Below are positions 6,876 through 14,153 of a stretch of 28,345 nucleotides of DNA, piece by piece. Positions within the stretch are counted from its first letter, which is position 1. Every line of letters starts with the position of its first letter. The position numbers and the translations under genes were made by a program. Source of the stretch: an uncultured Collinsella sp. (GTDB lineage: Bacteria; Actinomycetota; Coriobacteriia; Coriobacteriales; Coriobacteriaceae). The notes beneath the pieces were generated by a model that saw only the letters and a list, made by a program, of their open reading frames with translations, searched no databases and was not told where the DNA came from. The stretch is from assembly GCA_958421655.1 (NCBI GenBank), contig CATZMG010000025.1, forward strand, positions 1 to 28,345, written 5' to 3'.

Positions 6876-8720
6876 CTAACCCATGACCGACATGGTGAGC
6901 AGCACCGCAGCGGCGCAGTACGCTACGCACGAGATCATGACGGCAATAACGTTCATGGCGGTGCCCGACGTGTTGAGATCATGCTCGTCACGCCAGAACA
7001 GCACCATCAGGTAAATCACGGCGCTCATGTTGCCAACCAGGCAAATGATGGCAGCGATATTAAAGCACCCGGTAAAGAGTTGCTCCTCAAACATGGGCGC
7101 ATCGAGGAACGCGGCGGTGCGCACCAGCTGCGCGCACAGGTAAGTAACAAGCGAAAGGATCAGGCCCATACCCGTGCTCTGGAAGAAGAATCCCAGGTAC
7201 GGTTTGGGCTCGTCGTCGTGGCCGTCGTACTCGAGGAAGTAGTTCTTGACGAACGACACCATGCGCGAGGCAGCAAGCAGCACGAGCGGCATGGCGCACA
7301 TGGGGAACACCACCAGATGCGCGGAGCCGAGCGCCGTTCCCAGCACGGTCGCCATGACGCACGAGGCGATGCCCCACACGACGACCCAGTACTGACGATG
7401 CACGAACCAGCTGAGCACGTTCGTCGAGTCGTCCGACGCGCTATCGCCCGAGCCGACACCGGCGATCTGCAGGTCCTCCTGATGCTCCTCGGCGATAACG
7501 TCCATGGCGTCGTCGAAGGTCACGATACCCAGGATATGACGGTTCTCGTCGCAGACAGGGATGGCAACCAGGTCGTACTTGGTCATCTCGTCCGTCACGT
7601 CTTCCTGGTCCTCGTCGGGCGACACATAGACCAGGTCGCGATAGGCCAGCTGACCCAGCGTGGCGTCGCGGTCGGCTACGATCAGCGTGCGCAGCGAAAG
7701 CACGCCGGTCAGCATGCCGCTCGGATCCTCGGTATAGACGTAGTAGACGCTCTCGAAATCCTCGTCGAGCTCGCGAATCGCCTCGATGGCGTCACCGACC
7801 GTTGCCGTGGCGGGCAGGGAGACAAACTCCGAGGTCATGATGCGGCCGGCGGTGTTGTCCTCATACCCCAGCAGGTTACGAATCGCCTTCTCCTCCTTGA
7901 CGCCCATCAGGCGCAGGAGCTTCTCGGCCTTCTCGTAATCGAGCTCGTCGATCAGGTCAGCTGCATCGTCCGGGTCCATCATGGCCAGCATCGACGATGC
8001 GTCCGTGTCGGACAGGCCCTCGAGCATCTCGGTCATAAGCTCGTCGTCATCGAACTCCGAGATGGCCTCGGCGGCCTGGGCAGTATCGAGCTGCGCAAAC
8101 ACCTGCGCACGTAGGCGCGGGTCGAGCTGCTCGATGATGTCGGCGATGTCGGCAGGGTGCAGCTCGCCGAGCGTCTTGTGCGACACCGAAAGTTGAATGT
8201 TCTTGGTCGAGCGGTCGAGCAGGTCCATGTAGGACCAAGCGATGATGTCCTCACTGAGCGGCTTGCCCAGGTGCTTCATAAAGCCTTCGACGATATGCTC
8301 GAGCGCGGGGCTGATGGCGCGTAGCAGACCGCGGGCACCGACCTCGGCGCCCAGCAGGCGCAGCTGGTTTTCGCCCGACATGGAAAACTTGATGTCGTTT
8401 ACGCGCACGACCTTCATGCCCTGCGTGTCGACAATCTGCTTGTTGAGCACGTCGCGGGCAAGCAGGAGTTCGGTCGGCTGCAGGTACGAAAAACGGATTT
8501 CGGTGGCCGACGTCTTAAGGTGTACACCCGTCTCGTCGATACGGTCGACCCATTTGCGCCAGCTGATCATAAACGGCGTCTTGCCGGGTCCGCGGAACGC
8601 GAGCGACGTCACGTGCGGAAAGACTTCGCCGGTAGCAATACCAAAATCGTTGACCACGCCGAGCTTTTCGCCGTCGACGTCCAAGACCGGCAATTTGAGC
8701 ATCTCACTCAGATAATTCAA
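6876..8720 (-). CDS. MgtE-like protein: PRC barrel, MgtE N-domain, CBS pair, divergent membrane domain
   Basis: MgtE proteins are Mg2+-gated channels whose cytoplasmic N and CBS domains sense Mg2+. In these 614 residues the order is: PRC-barrel-like start (YLSEMLKLPVLDVDGEKLG, residues 3-21), an MgtE N-domain of helical repeats with HPADIADIIEQLD and MDPDDAADLIDEL, then AGRIMTSEFVSLP opening a CBS pair, then five hydrophobic helices (about 465-614). The membrane part aligns only by topology. The glycine-rich GGNxGxQ-type signature expected in helix 2 reads FPMCAMPLVLLAASRMVSF, and no acidic residue is seen in the last helix, where MgtE has its key Asp. The start is TTG at 8720 with GGGGAG upstream, because in-frame stops lie just before it and the PRC homology begins at residue 3. 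It is 8 bases upstream of the NRMT-like gene. I infer a sensor or partner of that transporter rather than an independent channel. Confidence 0.85.
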   Translation of the reverse strand: MNYLSEMLKLPVLDVDGEKLGVVNDFGIATGEVFPHVTSLAFRGPGKTPFMISWRKWVDRIDETGVHLKTSATEIRFSYLQPTELLLARDVLNKQIVDTQGMKVVRVNDIKFSMSGENQLRLLGAEVGARGLLRAISPALEHIVEGFMKHLGKPLSEDIIAWSYMDLLDRSTKNIQLSVSHKTLGELHPADIADIIEQLDPRLRAQVFAQLDTAQAAEAISEFDDDELMTEMLEGLSDTDASSMLAMMDPDDAADLIDELDYEKAEKLLRLMGVKEEKAIRNLLGYEDNTAGRIMTSEFVSLPATATVGDAIEAIRELDEDFESVYYVYTEDPSGMLTGVLSLRTLIVADRDATLGQLAYRDLVYVSPDEDQEDVTDEMTKYDLVAIPVCDENRHILGIVTFDDAMDVIAEEHQEDLQIAGVGSGDSASDDSTNVLSWFVHRQYWVVVWGIASCVMATVLGTALGSAHLVVFPMCAMPLVLLAASRMVSFVKNYFLEYDGHDDEPKPYLGFFFQSTGMGLILSLVTYLCAQLVRTAAFLDAPMFEEQLFTGCFNIAAIICLVGNMSAVIYLMVLFWRDEHDLNTSGTAMNVIAVMISCVAYCAAAVLLTMSVMG

Positions 8721-8721
8721 T

Positions 8722-8940
8722 GGTGCTCCCCATCATTATTCCTCCGGACGCGGCCGCGCGTGCGGCGTCCGGGGGCTTCTGGATATGTATACGCATGCGC
8801 GGGCGGCACGCCGCTCGACGCTTACACCCCGTGCATGCGCAAAAAGCACCTGCATGGGGTCATCGACTGTATGGTCGAGGTTTGGATTTCACCTGTAACC
8901 TTTCTCTTGACCCTCATTAACCGCAGTAACTATAGCATCT
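8722..8940 (-). promoter_or_regulatory. Candidate structured leader with overlapping 10-codon upstream ORF
   Basis: The 328-base gap 8721-9048 has no credible long gene. On the minus strand it can fold into a closing stem (8894-8898 with 8822-8826), a hairpin TCGAC/GTCGA (8863-8878), a second hairpin (8827-8859), and a strong hairpin CCGGACGC/GCGTCCGG (8744-8772) abutting GGAGG. That GGAGG sits 4 bases from ATG at 8736, opening a 10-codon ORF (MMGSTIELSE) that ends at 8704, overlapping the TTG start of the MgtE-like gene. The M-box consensus was not recognised. Metal-responsive control is inference. Confidence 0.35.
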
Positions 8941-9011
8941 GCATCGCCCTGCGGCATCGAATTTATGCGCTGCACATTGCAGGCATACCAAACGCTGACG
9001 CATCCGTGACA

Positions 9012-9040
9012 TAGTCATTGGGGACGTTCTTAAATGACTA
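9012..9040 (+). repeat. Dispersed repeat, 29 bases identical to 17403-17431
   Basis: The unit is flanked by the dyad arms TAGTCATT and AATGACTA around GGGGACGTTC. An identical 29-base copy lies at 17403-17431, and related copies at 5129-5164 and 1-39. It sits just beyond the 3' end of the deacetylase-like gene. Confidence 0.85.
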
Positions 9041-9048
9041 CCCAATAA

Positions 9049-10455
9049 CTACTCTGTGGTGTCGTCGTCCTCGGCAAGTTGGGGGAACACGGCGTCTTTG
9101 GGCATGGTGGCCTTCGTCAGCGAGGTGAGCTTTTTGCTCAGCGACGTATCCGTCTTAACCAGGTCGCTCAGCGTCACGATCTTGTAGCCCTTGGCGACAA
9201 GGCCATCGATGATCTGCGGCAGCGCCTCGAGTGTCTGTTCGGAATACTCGTCGCTATCGGTGAGCAGCACGATATTGCCCGGCGTCACCGAATCGAGCAC
9301 CGTCGAGACCTGCTCGTCGGCACCGTTGAGCAGCCAGTCGCCCGAGTCAATATTCCACGAGACCACGGCGGAGACCAGGTCCATCGCATCAATCCAGTTT
9401 TGCTCGTCAAAGGCAGCGTAGGGAGCACGCAGCAGCATCGTCTTCACGCCGGTCGCCGACTTAATCGCATCGGTGCCTTTCGTGATCTGTTCGCGTACCG
9501 CCTCACGGTCCTGACCCTTGAGCGAATCGTCGCTGTAGCTGTTGGATCCGATCTCGCACCCGGCATCGACAATCGCCTTGGCCATGGCAGGCGAGGCCTC
9601 GGCCGCATCGCCCGAAAGGAAGAACGTCGCGGTGACGCCCTTTTCCTTGAGCACCTGCAAGATCTGCTTGGTAGCGCCGCTCGGACCCTCGTCAAACGTC
9701 AGCGCCACGTACTTTTTGTTGCCCTTGGGCGCCACGCTGGCGCACGCAACGACGCAATCGGTGGCGGGCACAACCTCGCCGCGGTCCTGCGTCTTACCCG
9801 ACTGCTCACCAACCCACACCTCGGAGCGGCCCTGGACACCCCACGTCTGCACATACTCGATAGCGCCCGTGCCCTCGACCTTGAGCTTGGGCTCGATAAC
9901 CGTAGCCTGAACCTCGTGCTTCTCGTAGGTGTTATGGCCATCCTTGACCGTCACCTTCTCGCCGCCCTCAAGTTCGCGGCTATCCCATTTGTCCTGCTTT
10001 ACGCGCTTGCCGTCGACCTTCACCGACAGCTTTTCGCCCCCATGGCGCTTGAGCACGCTGTCATCGACGGCCAGCAGGTCGCCTGCGTCGTAGGTGTCAG
10101 TCAAATCCTGTTCGTCGATGAGATTCTGCAGCGTAGAGCCCACACGCACCGCGGTCTTCTGGCCGTTGAGCTCCACGTCCACACTGCGGTTGACGTAGCC
10201 CACGACGGCAGCGATAAACAGCACGAGCGCACAGCCCACGGCAATGAGCGCATAGGGCAGGCGAGACGAACGACGGGGCGTACGGCTGTTGCCGATGCGA
10301 GCGCTGCGGTCGCTAAAGCCGCGGCTATGGTTGAGATACATCGCGCCGGGCTTACGGTGACGCTTGCGCTGACCGCTGGGCAGCTGCCCCAGGTCGCGGC
10401 GCGCCGTCGGACGCGCACCCGAACGCCCGTTTAAGTTGGATCCGTTTTGGCGCAT
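9049..10455 (-). CDS. Membrane-anchored polysaccharide deacetylase-like protein, metal site lost
   Basis: The NodB-fold family removes N- or O-acetyl groups from peptidoglycan, chitin or xylan outside the cell using a metal. In these 468 residues: a basic cytoplasmic tail (1-65), one membrane helix (about 68-88), a region resembling the DUF348 ubiquitin-like fold (about 91-175), then the NodB domain (about 248-445). The key motifs are altered. TFDDGP is TFDEGP (Asp255 kept, metal ligand now Glu256). The HSxxH motif reads NSYSD (Asn305, Asp309), so both metal histidines are missing. RAPY (343-346) and DSGDW (370-374) are kept. The LxHD block is LLTD, so the catalytic His is Thr399. It is either a pseudoenzyme binding glycans or uses another chemistry. 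The ATG at 10455 has GGGGGAGG upstream. A terminator separates it from the preceding gene, so it may have its own promoter. Confidence 0.85.
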   Translation of the reverse strand: MRQNGSNLNGRSGARPTARRDLGQLPSGQRKRHRKPGAMYLNHSRGFSDRSARIGNSRTPRRSSRLPYALIAVGCALVLFIAAVVGYVNRSVDVELNGQKTAVRVGSTLQNLIDEQDLTDTYDAGDLLAVDDSVLKRHGGEKLSVKVDGKRVKQDKWDSRELEGGEKVTVKDGHNTYEKHEVQATVIEPKLKVEGTGAIEYVQTWGVQGRSEVWVGEQSGKTQDRGEVVPATDCVVACASVAPKGNKKYVALTFDEGPSGATKQILQVLKEKGVTATFFLSGDAAEASPAMAKAIVDAGCEIGSNSYSDDSLKGQDREAVREQITKGTDAIKSATGVKTMLLRAPYAAFDEQNWIDAMDLVSAVVSWNIDSGDWLLNGADEQVSTVLDSVTPGNIVLLTDSDEYSEQTLEALPQIIDGLVAKGYKIVTLSDLVKTDTSLSKKLTSLTKATMPKDAVFPQLAEDDDTTE

Positions 10456-10476
10456 GTGCCCTCCCCCATAAACACA

Positions 10477-10506
10477 GCAAGCCGGAGCAACAGGTCTCCG
10501 GCTTGC
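10477..10506 (-). terminator. Hairpin between PRC-barrel gene and deacetylase-like gene
   Basis: GCAAGCCGGAG (10477-10487) and CTCCGGCTTGC (10496-10506) form an 11-bp perfect stem with an 8-base loop, 21 bases after the PRC-barrel gene. The following minus-strand sequence is GCTGTGTTTA, a weak T tract. Confidence 0.7.
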
Positions 10507-10527
10507 CTCCCATCATTTGGTACGTCG

Positions 10528-11283
10528 CTATTTTGTAGCTTTTGACGAGCCGCCGCTCGCCTTTTGGTATTCGTCCTTAAAGGCCTTGAACATGCCGCGC
10601 GTCTTGCCGAGCTGCTTGCCCAGTGCGCGACTGCCCTTGTCCACGGCAACCGATCCCTTGTCATCGAGCACCTTGGCGCCCTTCTTGACCTTATCGCCCA
10701 CCACGACGCTTGCCTCGGCAGCCTTTGCGGCGGCGCCGCCCGAATACCCGAGCGACTTGACCTCGTCCGAGACGACCATCGCGCCGTCCGCATAGCCGCG
10801 CAGCATCGTCGGCGGCACCTGCGTGTCACCAACCAAAACACTCGAAGCAGCACCGGCGGTCACATAGAATGCCTGCACGATGCCCGAGCGTGGCTTGAAC
10901 TCAACGTCCGAGCAATAGCCCACGACGTCGCCTGATTCCGTGCGCACGTCCATACCGACCCAGATGATGCAATCGTCCAAGTTGATGTCGAGGCGCTTGG
11001 CGGCGGCGGCATCGTACGTGTCCTTGACGTCATCGACCGCAATGGCGCCCTCGTAGACACCAATGGCGTCGAGCGCTACGAATCGGTCGGGACGCTCGAT
11101 CATGCCCGCGATATCGGACTGGCGGACCATAAAGCCGACCACGCGCGTACCGCCCGGGGTAAAGACCGGAAAGTGAATCTTTCCGAGCTTTTTAGGGCTG
11201 CGCGGCGTGCCGTCCTTTTTGATGCGCTTGTCCTCGGTAGGCTTGCGATAGATCTTGGCGCCGACAAAATCCCCGGCGCGCAT
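10528..11283 (-). CDS. PRC-barrel domain protein
   Basis: The 251-residue cytoplasmic protein has two PRC-barrel-like beta segments: residues about 1-95 (MRAGDFVGAKIYRK, GKIHFPVFTPGGTRVVGFMV) and about 98-165 (DCIIWVGMDVRTESGDVVGYCSDVEF, VQAFYVTAG). A Lys/Ala/Gly-rich tail without clear structure follows (about 175-251). PRC barrels serve in photosynthetic reaction centre H subunits, RimM and many unassigned proteins; the exact job here is unknown. Its ATG at 11283 overlaps the TAA of the YtxH-like gene by one base (TAATG), so the two are translationally coupled and probably act together. There is no signal peptide. A second PRC-like segment in this window forms the N-terminus of the MgtE-like protein. 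Confidence 0.8.
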   Translation of the reverse strand: MRAGDFVGAKIYRKPTEDKRIKKDGTPRSPKKLGKIHFPVFTPGGTRVVGFMVRQSDIAGMIERPDRFVALDAIGVYEGAIAVDDVKDTYDAAAAKRLDINLDDCIIWVGMDVRTESGDVVGYCSDVEFKPRSGIVQAFYVTAGAASSVLVGDTQVPPTMLRGYADGAMVVSDEVKSLGYSGGAAAKAAEASVVVGDKVKKGAKVLDDKGSVAVDKGSRALGKQLGKTRGMFKAFKDEYQKASGGSSKATK

Positions 11284-11672
11284 TATGCCTCGGTCGAGGG
11301 CTCCGCAGCCTCGGTATCAGCCTCGACGGCGTTCTCGACCACGACGTCGGCGGCAGGCGTCACGTTGCCGCCCGAAATGGCGTCGTTGAGCTGCTCGCGC
11401 AGCTGGTCCATGCGCTCGCGGGCCAGATCGACCTTGGCGCGCAGGTCATCGGTCTTGGCGTCGACCATCGGGCCAAAGTCATTCACCGCAGCACGGGCCT
11501 CCTCGGCGCTGTGCTCGTAGGTGTCGCGCATATTGTCCCAGGCGTCGTTGGCGATATCGGCAGCCATGGCGCGGGTCTCGGCGCCCGAGCGCGGGGCCAG
11601 AGCAACGCCGACAATAGCGCCGGCAGCGGCACCAAAAAGTGCGCCGGAGACAAAGCTGAAAGTCTTACCCAT
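11283..11672 (-). CDS. YtxH-like small membrane or envelope-stress protein
   Basis: The N-terminus MGKTFSFVSGALFGAAAGAIVGVALAP has a short glycine/alanine-rich hydrophobic helix followed by APRSG, the hallmark of YtxH-domain (general stress) proteins. The remaining roughly 100 residues are charged and predicted helical (DDLRAKVDLARERMDQLREQ), with an acidic end. Start choice: ATG at 11678 or 11672, both behind AGGAGAGG; 11672 is preferred because the family starts with M-G-K. The length is 129 residues. It is the first gene of a coupled pair with the PRC-barrel protein. A TATAAT box lies about 50 bases upstream. A scaffold or stress role at the membrane is family-based inference. Confidence 0.8.
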   Translation of the reverse strand: MGKTFSFVSGALFGAAAGAIVGVALAPRSGAETRAMAADIANDAWDNMRDTYEHSAEEARAAVNDFGPMVDAKTDDLRAKVDLARERMDQLREQLNDAISGGNVTPAADVVVENAVEADTEAAEPSTEA

Positions 11673-11723
11673 GATCATTCCTCTCCTGCGGGCACGTCGG
11701 TGCCCACCGTTTGAATGCTGTCC

Positions 11724-11729
11724 ATTATA
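11724..11729 (-). promoter_or_regulatory. -10 box of the YtxH-like/PRC operon
   Basis: A perfect TATAAT on the minus strand lies 51 bases before the ATG at 11672. No -35 match is found at the right distance, so the promoter may need an activator or another sigma factor. Confidence 0.45.
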
Positions 11730-11808
11730 CCCGCAGCGCATCACTTGCCGCTCCGCTCATCTGCGTACGGCAAAGGCGCAGGTACGTGATGGTGATAAAC
11801 GCGTAGGC

Positions 11809-12642
11809 CTACTCTTGGGGCATAGCCGGCATGGCCACCGTGGCACCCGGGTCCTCGCCGGCGCCGTCCACGAGCGGCAGACCGCCCTCATGCGCAGGTC
11901 CCGCCGGAACCGTCGCCGCACCGCCAAAGACGGCAGCGGAGGCCTCGTGGTTCTCGGCAACCGCGCCCTCGGTATCAATCGCCACCTGGGGCTCGTCGTC
12001 AAAGTTGGGGACGCCCTGGGGCTCGGTGGGAACAGGCTCGGCGGTCGCATCGGCAACGGGCTCGGCGTCGGCCGGCACATCGCCCTCGTCAGCGCCCTCG
12101 TCCTCGGCAGCATCTTCGCCGTTCGCAGCGGCGACGGCCTCGTGAGGATCCTTGCCCTCGGCCTCGGCGCGCATGCCCAGCACCAGGTTGCGCAGACCCG
12201 CGACCGTGCCCTCCACGTCGGGGGCAGGCTGGTCGGCGTGCAGGTACGCCCAGTCCATCATAAAGGTGGCCGAAGACAGCGCACCGATGGCCAGCGCGTC
12301 GTCGGGGCACGAAAGCTCAACCTCAAAGACGCGCTCGTCGTGCTCGCTTACGCGCGTGCGGCCGCACGAGATGCTGCCGGCAAGCCCGGTCTCGTTCATG
12401 AGCTCAACCGTCACGTGCTCCAGCAGGTGGCAGAGCTCGGTCTGGCCCATGCAGTCCTGGAACTCGCGACCGGAATCACCCAGGCACAGGTGCTTGGCAA
12501 TCGCCGGCACCAGGTAATACACGCGCGCCGTGGCCTCGATATCCTCCGAGGTCATGAGCGGCATGCCGGGGTTCACCAGCACATGCGCGCAGATCTTGTC
12601 CTCGCTGACGGTGACCTTAAGGATGTTGAACAGGCCTGCCAT
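11809..12642 (-). CDS. Free-standing protein like the N-domain of cyanophycin synthetase, with acidic tail
   Basis: I do not know a named function for this protein. Residues about 1-160 resemble the N-terminal domain of cyanophycin synthetase: a HLLEHVTVELMNETGL segment (His72-Glu75-His76) followed by ISCGRTRVSEHDERVFEVEL matches the family pattern H-L-x-E-H-V-A-x-E-L then G-R-T-R and a V-x-E-F strand, at about the same residue positions. The ATP-grasp and Mur-ligase-like domains of cyanophycin synthetase are absent. Residues about 165-277 are Ala/Pro/Glu/Asp-rich and probably disordered. Eight cysteines in the first 112 residues, with HxxEH, leave metal binding possible. The ATG at 12642 follows GGGGAGAG. 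It is 24 bases downstream of the CorC-like gene, in the same operon. Protein-protein or peptide recognition is a guess. Confidence 0.65.
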   Translation of the reverse strand: MAGLFNILKVTVSEDKICAHVLVNPGMPLMTSEDIEATARVYYLVPAIAKHLCLGDSGREFQDCMGQTELCHLLEHVTVELMNETGLAGSISCGRTRVSEHDERVFEVELSCPDDALAIGALSSATFMMDWAYLHADQPAPDVEGTVAGLRNLVLGMRAEAEGKDPHEAVAAANGEDAAEDEGADEGDVPADAEPVADATAEPVPTEPQGVPNFDDEPQVAIDTEGAVAENHEASAAVFGGAATVPAGPAHEGGLPLVDGAGEDPGATVAMPAMPQE

Positions 12643-12666
12643 AACTCTCCCCTACTCTTCCTTGCC

Positions 12667-14040
12667 CTACTCGTCGCCATCGTGCGGATCCACAGAGCCC
12701 GCACCCGACGCCGCCGGCTTCTCTGCCGAAGACTCGGAATCCTTCTTATCGGTTTCGGCCGGAGCGATCACGCGGATGAGCGAGATGCGCTGGCCACGCA
12801 TCGACTGCACTTTAAACTTGTACCCCGCGACCTCAAACACCTCTCCGATGTCGGGCACCGAGTCGCAAAGCTCCAAAATCCAGCCGGCGATGGTCTCATA
12901 ATCATCGCTTTCCTCGAGCGGCCAACCAAGCTCAATCGCGTCATCGCACGAAAAACGCCCATCAACGAGCCACTCGCGGCGCGAAAGGCGCGTGAGATAC
13001 TTGTTGTCGGGGTCGAACTCGTCCTCGATCTCGCCGACGATCTCCTCGACGATGTCCTCGATGGTGATGATGCCGGCCGTGCCGCCGTACTCGTCCACGA
13101 CCACCACGATCTGGTCGTGCGAGGTCTGCATCTCGGACAGCAGCGGCAGGATGTCCTTGGTGTCGGGCACAAAGGTGGCGTCGCGCAAAAAGCCGGCGAT
13201 GGGCTGGTCGCCCTTACCGTCGAGCGCAGGCTGAATCAGGTCCTTGATGTGCGCAATGCCGGCGACGTTGTCGGGATCCTCGTGATAGACGGGGATGCGG
13301 CTAAAGCCGGTCTGGCGCATGGTGGACAGCACGTCGGCGACCGTCTCGTCGTCCTCGCACATGGTGGTGTCCACGCGCGGCACCATGACCTCACGGGCAA
13401 CGGTGTCGCCCAGGTCAAAGATCTCGTGGATCATGCGCTTTTCCTCGTCGAGCAGGTCGTCCTGCTCCGAGACCATGTACTTGATCTCTTCCTCCGAGAC
13501 GTTTTGGCGATCATCGGCGCTCTTGATGCGCAGGATGCGGGCCAGGCCATCGGAGCAAGCGCCGGTCAGCCACACGAGCGGACGGGCGATCTTTTGGAAC
13601 ACGGAAAGCGGGCCCACGACCTGCTTGGACACGCCCTCGGCATTGGCCAGGCCGATGCGCTTGGGGACGAGCTCGCCGATCACGATGGATACGAAGGCGA
13701 CCGCGACGGTGATGATGACCGGCGCCAGGCCGCGCGCGATGGCGGAGAGCGGCGCGATACCAAAGCTCATGAGCCACGTGGCGAGCGGGTCGGACAGACT
13801 CGTCGAGGCGACGGCGGACGAGGCGAAGCCCACGAGCGTAATGGCAACCTGGATGGTGGCGAGCAGCTGGTCGGAGTCGGCAGCCAGCTTAATGGCACGC
13901 TCGGCGCGCTTGTCGCCTTCCTCGGCCTCGTGCTCCAGCACGGCGCGCTTGGCCGTGGTGAGCGCCATCTCTGACATAGAGAAGTAGCCGTTGATGAGGG
14001 TCAAAACGAGGGTGGTGATAAGGGAGATGGTTATGTCCAT
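12667..14040 (-). CDS. CNNM/CorC-HlyC family transporter (DUF21, CBS pair, CorC_HlyC)
   Basis: These proteins move or regulate divalent cations (Mg2+, sometimes Co2+) at the membrane and are often annotated as hemolysins. Domain order in 457 residues: DUF21 membrane domain (about 1-190, opening LVLTLINGYFSMSEMALTTAKRA, where the small-residue and Ser/Glu-rich helix is typical); a CBS pair (about 205-335, with DTVAREVMVPR and VVVVDEYGGTAGIITIEDIVEEIVGEI); a CorC_HlyC domain (about 345-430) with WILELCDSVPDIGEVF; then an acidic, Ser/Ala-rich tail. The ATG at 14040 begins a real transmembrane segment. The frame extends to 14280, but the extra 80 residues are Arg/Pro-rich and overlap the neighbouring gene. 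The Shine-Dalgarno site is weak (GGAGG 15 bases upstream). It is followed by the cyanophycin-synthetase-N-like gene. Confidence 0.9.
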   Translation of the reverse strand: MDITISLITTLVLTLINGYFSMSEMALTTAKRAVLEHEAEEGDKRAERAIKLAADSDQLLATIQVAITLVGFASSAVASTSLSDPLATWLMSFGIAPLSAIARGLAPVIITVAVAFVSIVIGELVPKRIGLANAEGVSKQVVGPLSVFQKIARPLVWLTGACSDGLARILRIKSADDRQNVSEEEIKYMVSEQDDLLDEEKRMIHEIFDLGDTVAREVMVPRVDTTMCEDDETVADVLSTMRQTGFSRIPVYHEDPDNVAGIAHIKDLIQPALDGKGDQPIAGFLRDATFVPDTKDILPLLSEMQTSHDQIVVVVDEYGGTAGIITIEDIVEEIVGEIEDEFDPDNKYLTRLSRREWLVDGRFSCDDAIELGWPLEESDDYETIAGWILELCDSVPDIGEVFEVAGYKFKVQSMRGQRISLIRVIAPAETDKKDSESSAEKPAASGAGSVDPHDGDE

Positions 14041-14106
14041 CGGGAGTTTCTCGAACCTCCAAGATTCGGGACGTCGGATTAAAACGTTGATGGCGAATAG
14101 GGCAGT

Positions 14107-14143
14107 TGCACCCGGCGGGCGCCCGGACGGGCCCGCGGGTGCA
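14107..14143 (-). terminator. Large hairpin after the HlyIII gene
   Basis: TGCACCCGGCGGGC (14107-14120) pairs with GCCCGCGGGTGCA (14131-14143) apart from one bulged base. It begins 11 bases after the HlyIII stop. There is no T-run, so read-through into the CorC-like gene is possible. Confidence 0.5.
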
Positions 14144-14153
14144 GGCGCGATCG

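Noticed and set aside
6868..6930. N-terminal extension of the NRAMP-like protein from 6930
   Set aside because: It overlaps the end of the MgtE-like gene, has no homology, and the GTG at 6867 has a good ribosome binding site.
8721..9010. M-box or Mn2+ (ykoY-yybP) riboswitch before the MgtE-like gene
   Set aside because: The conserved core words I know for these classes were not found by eye; I list it only as an unassigned leader.
11521..13974. An 817-codon open frame on the plus strand
   Set aside because: It runs antisense to YtxH-like, cyanophycin-synthetase-N-like and CorC-like genes that have clear domains; its product is His/Arg/Gly-rich and unlike any family. It is a high-GC shadow.
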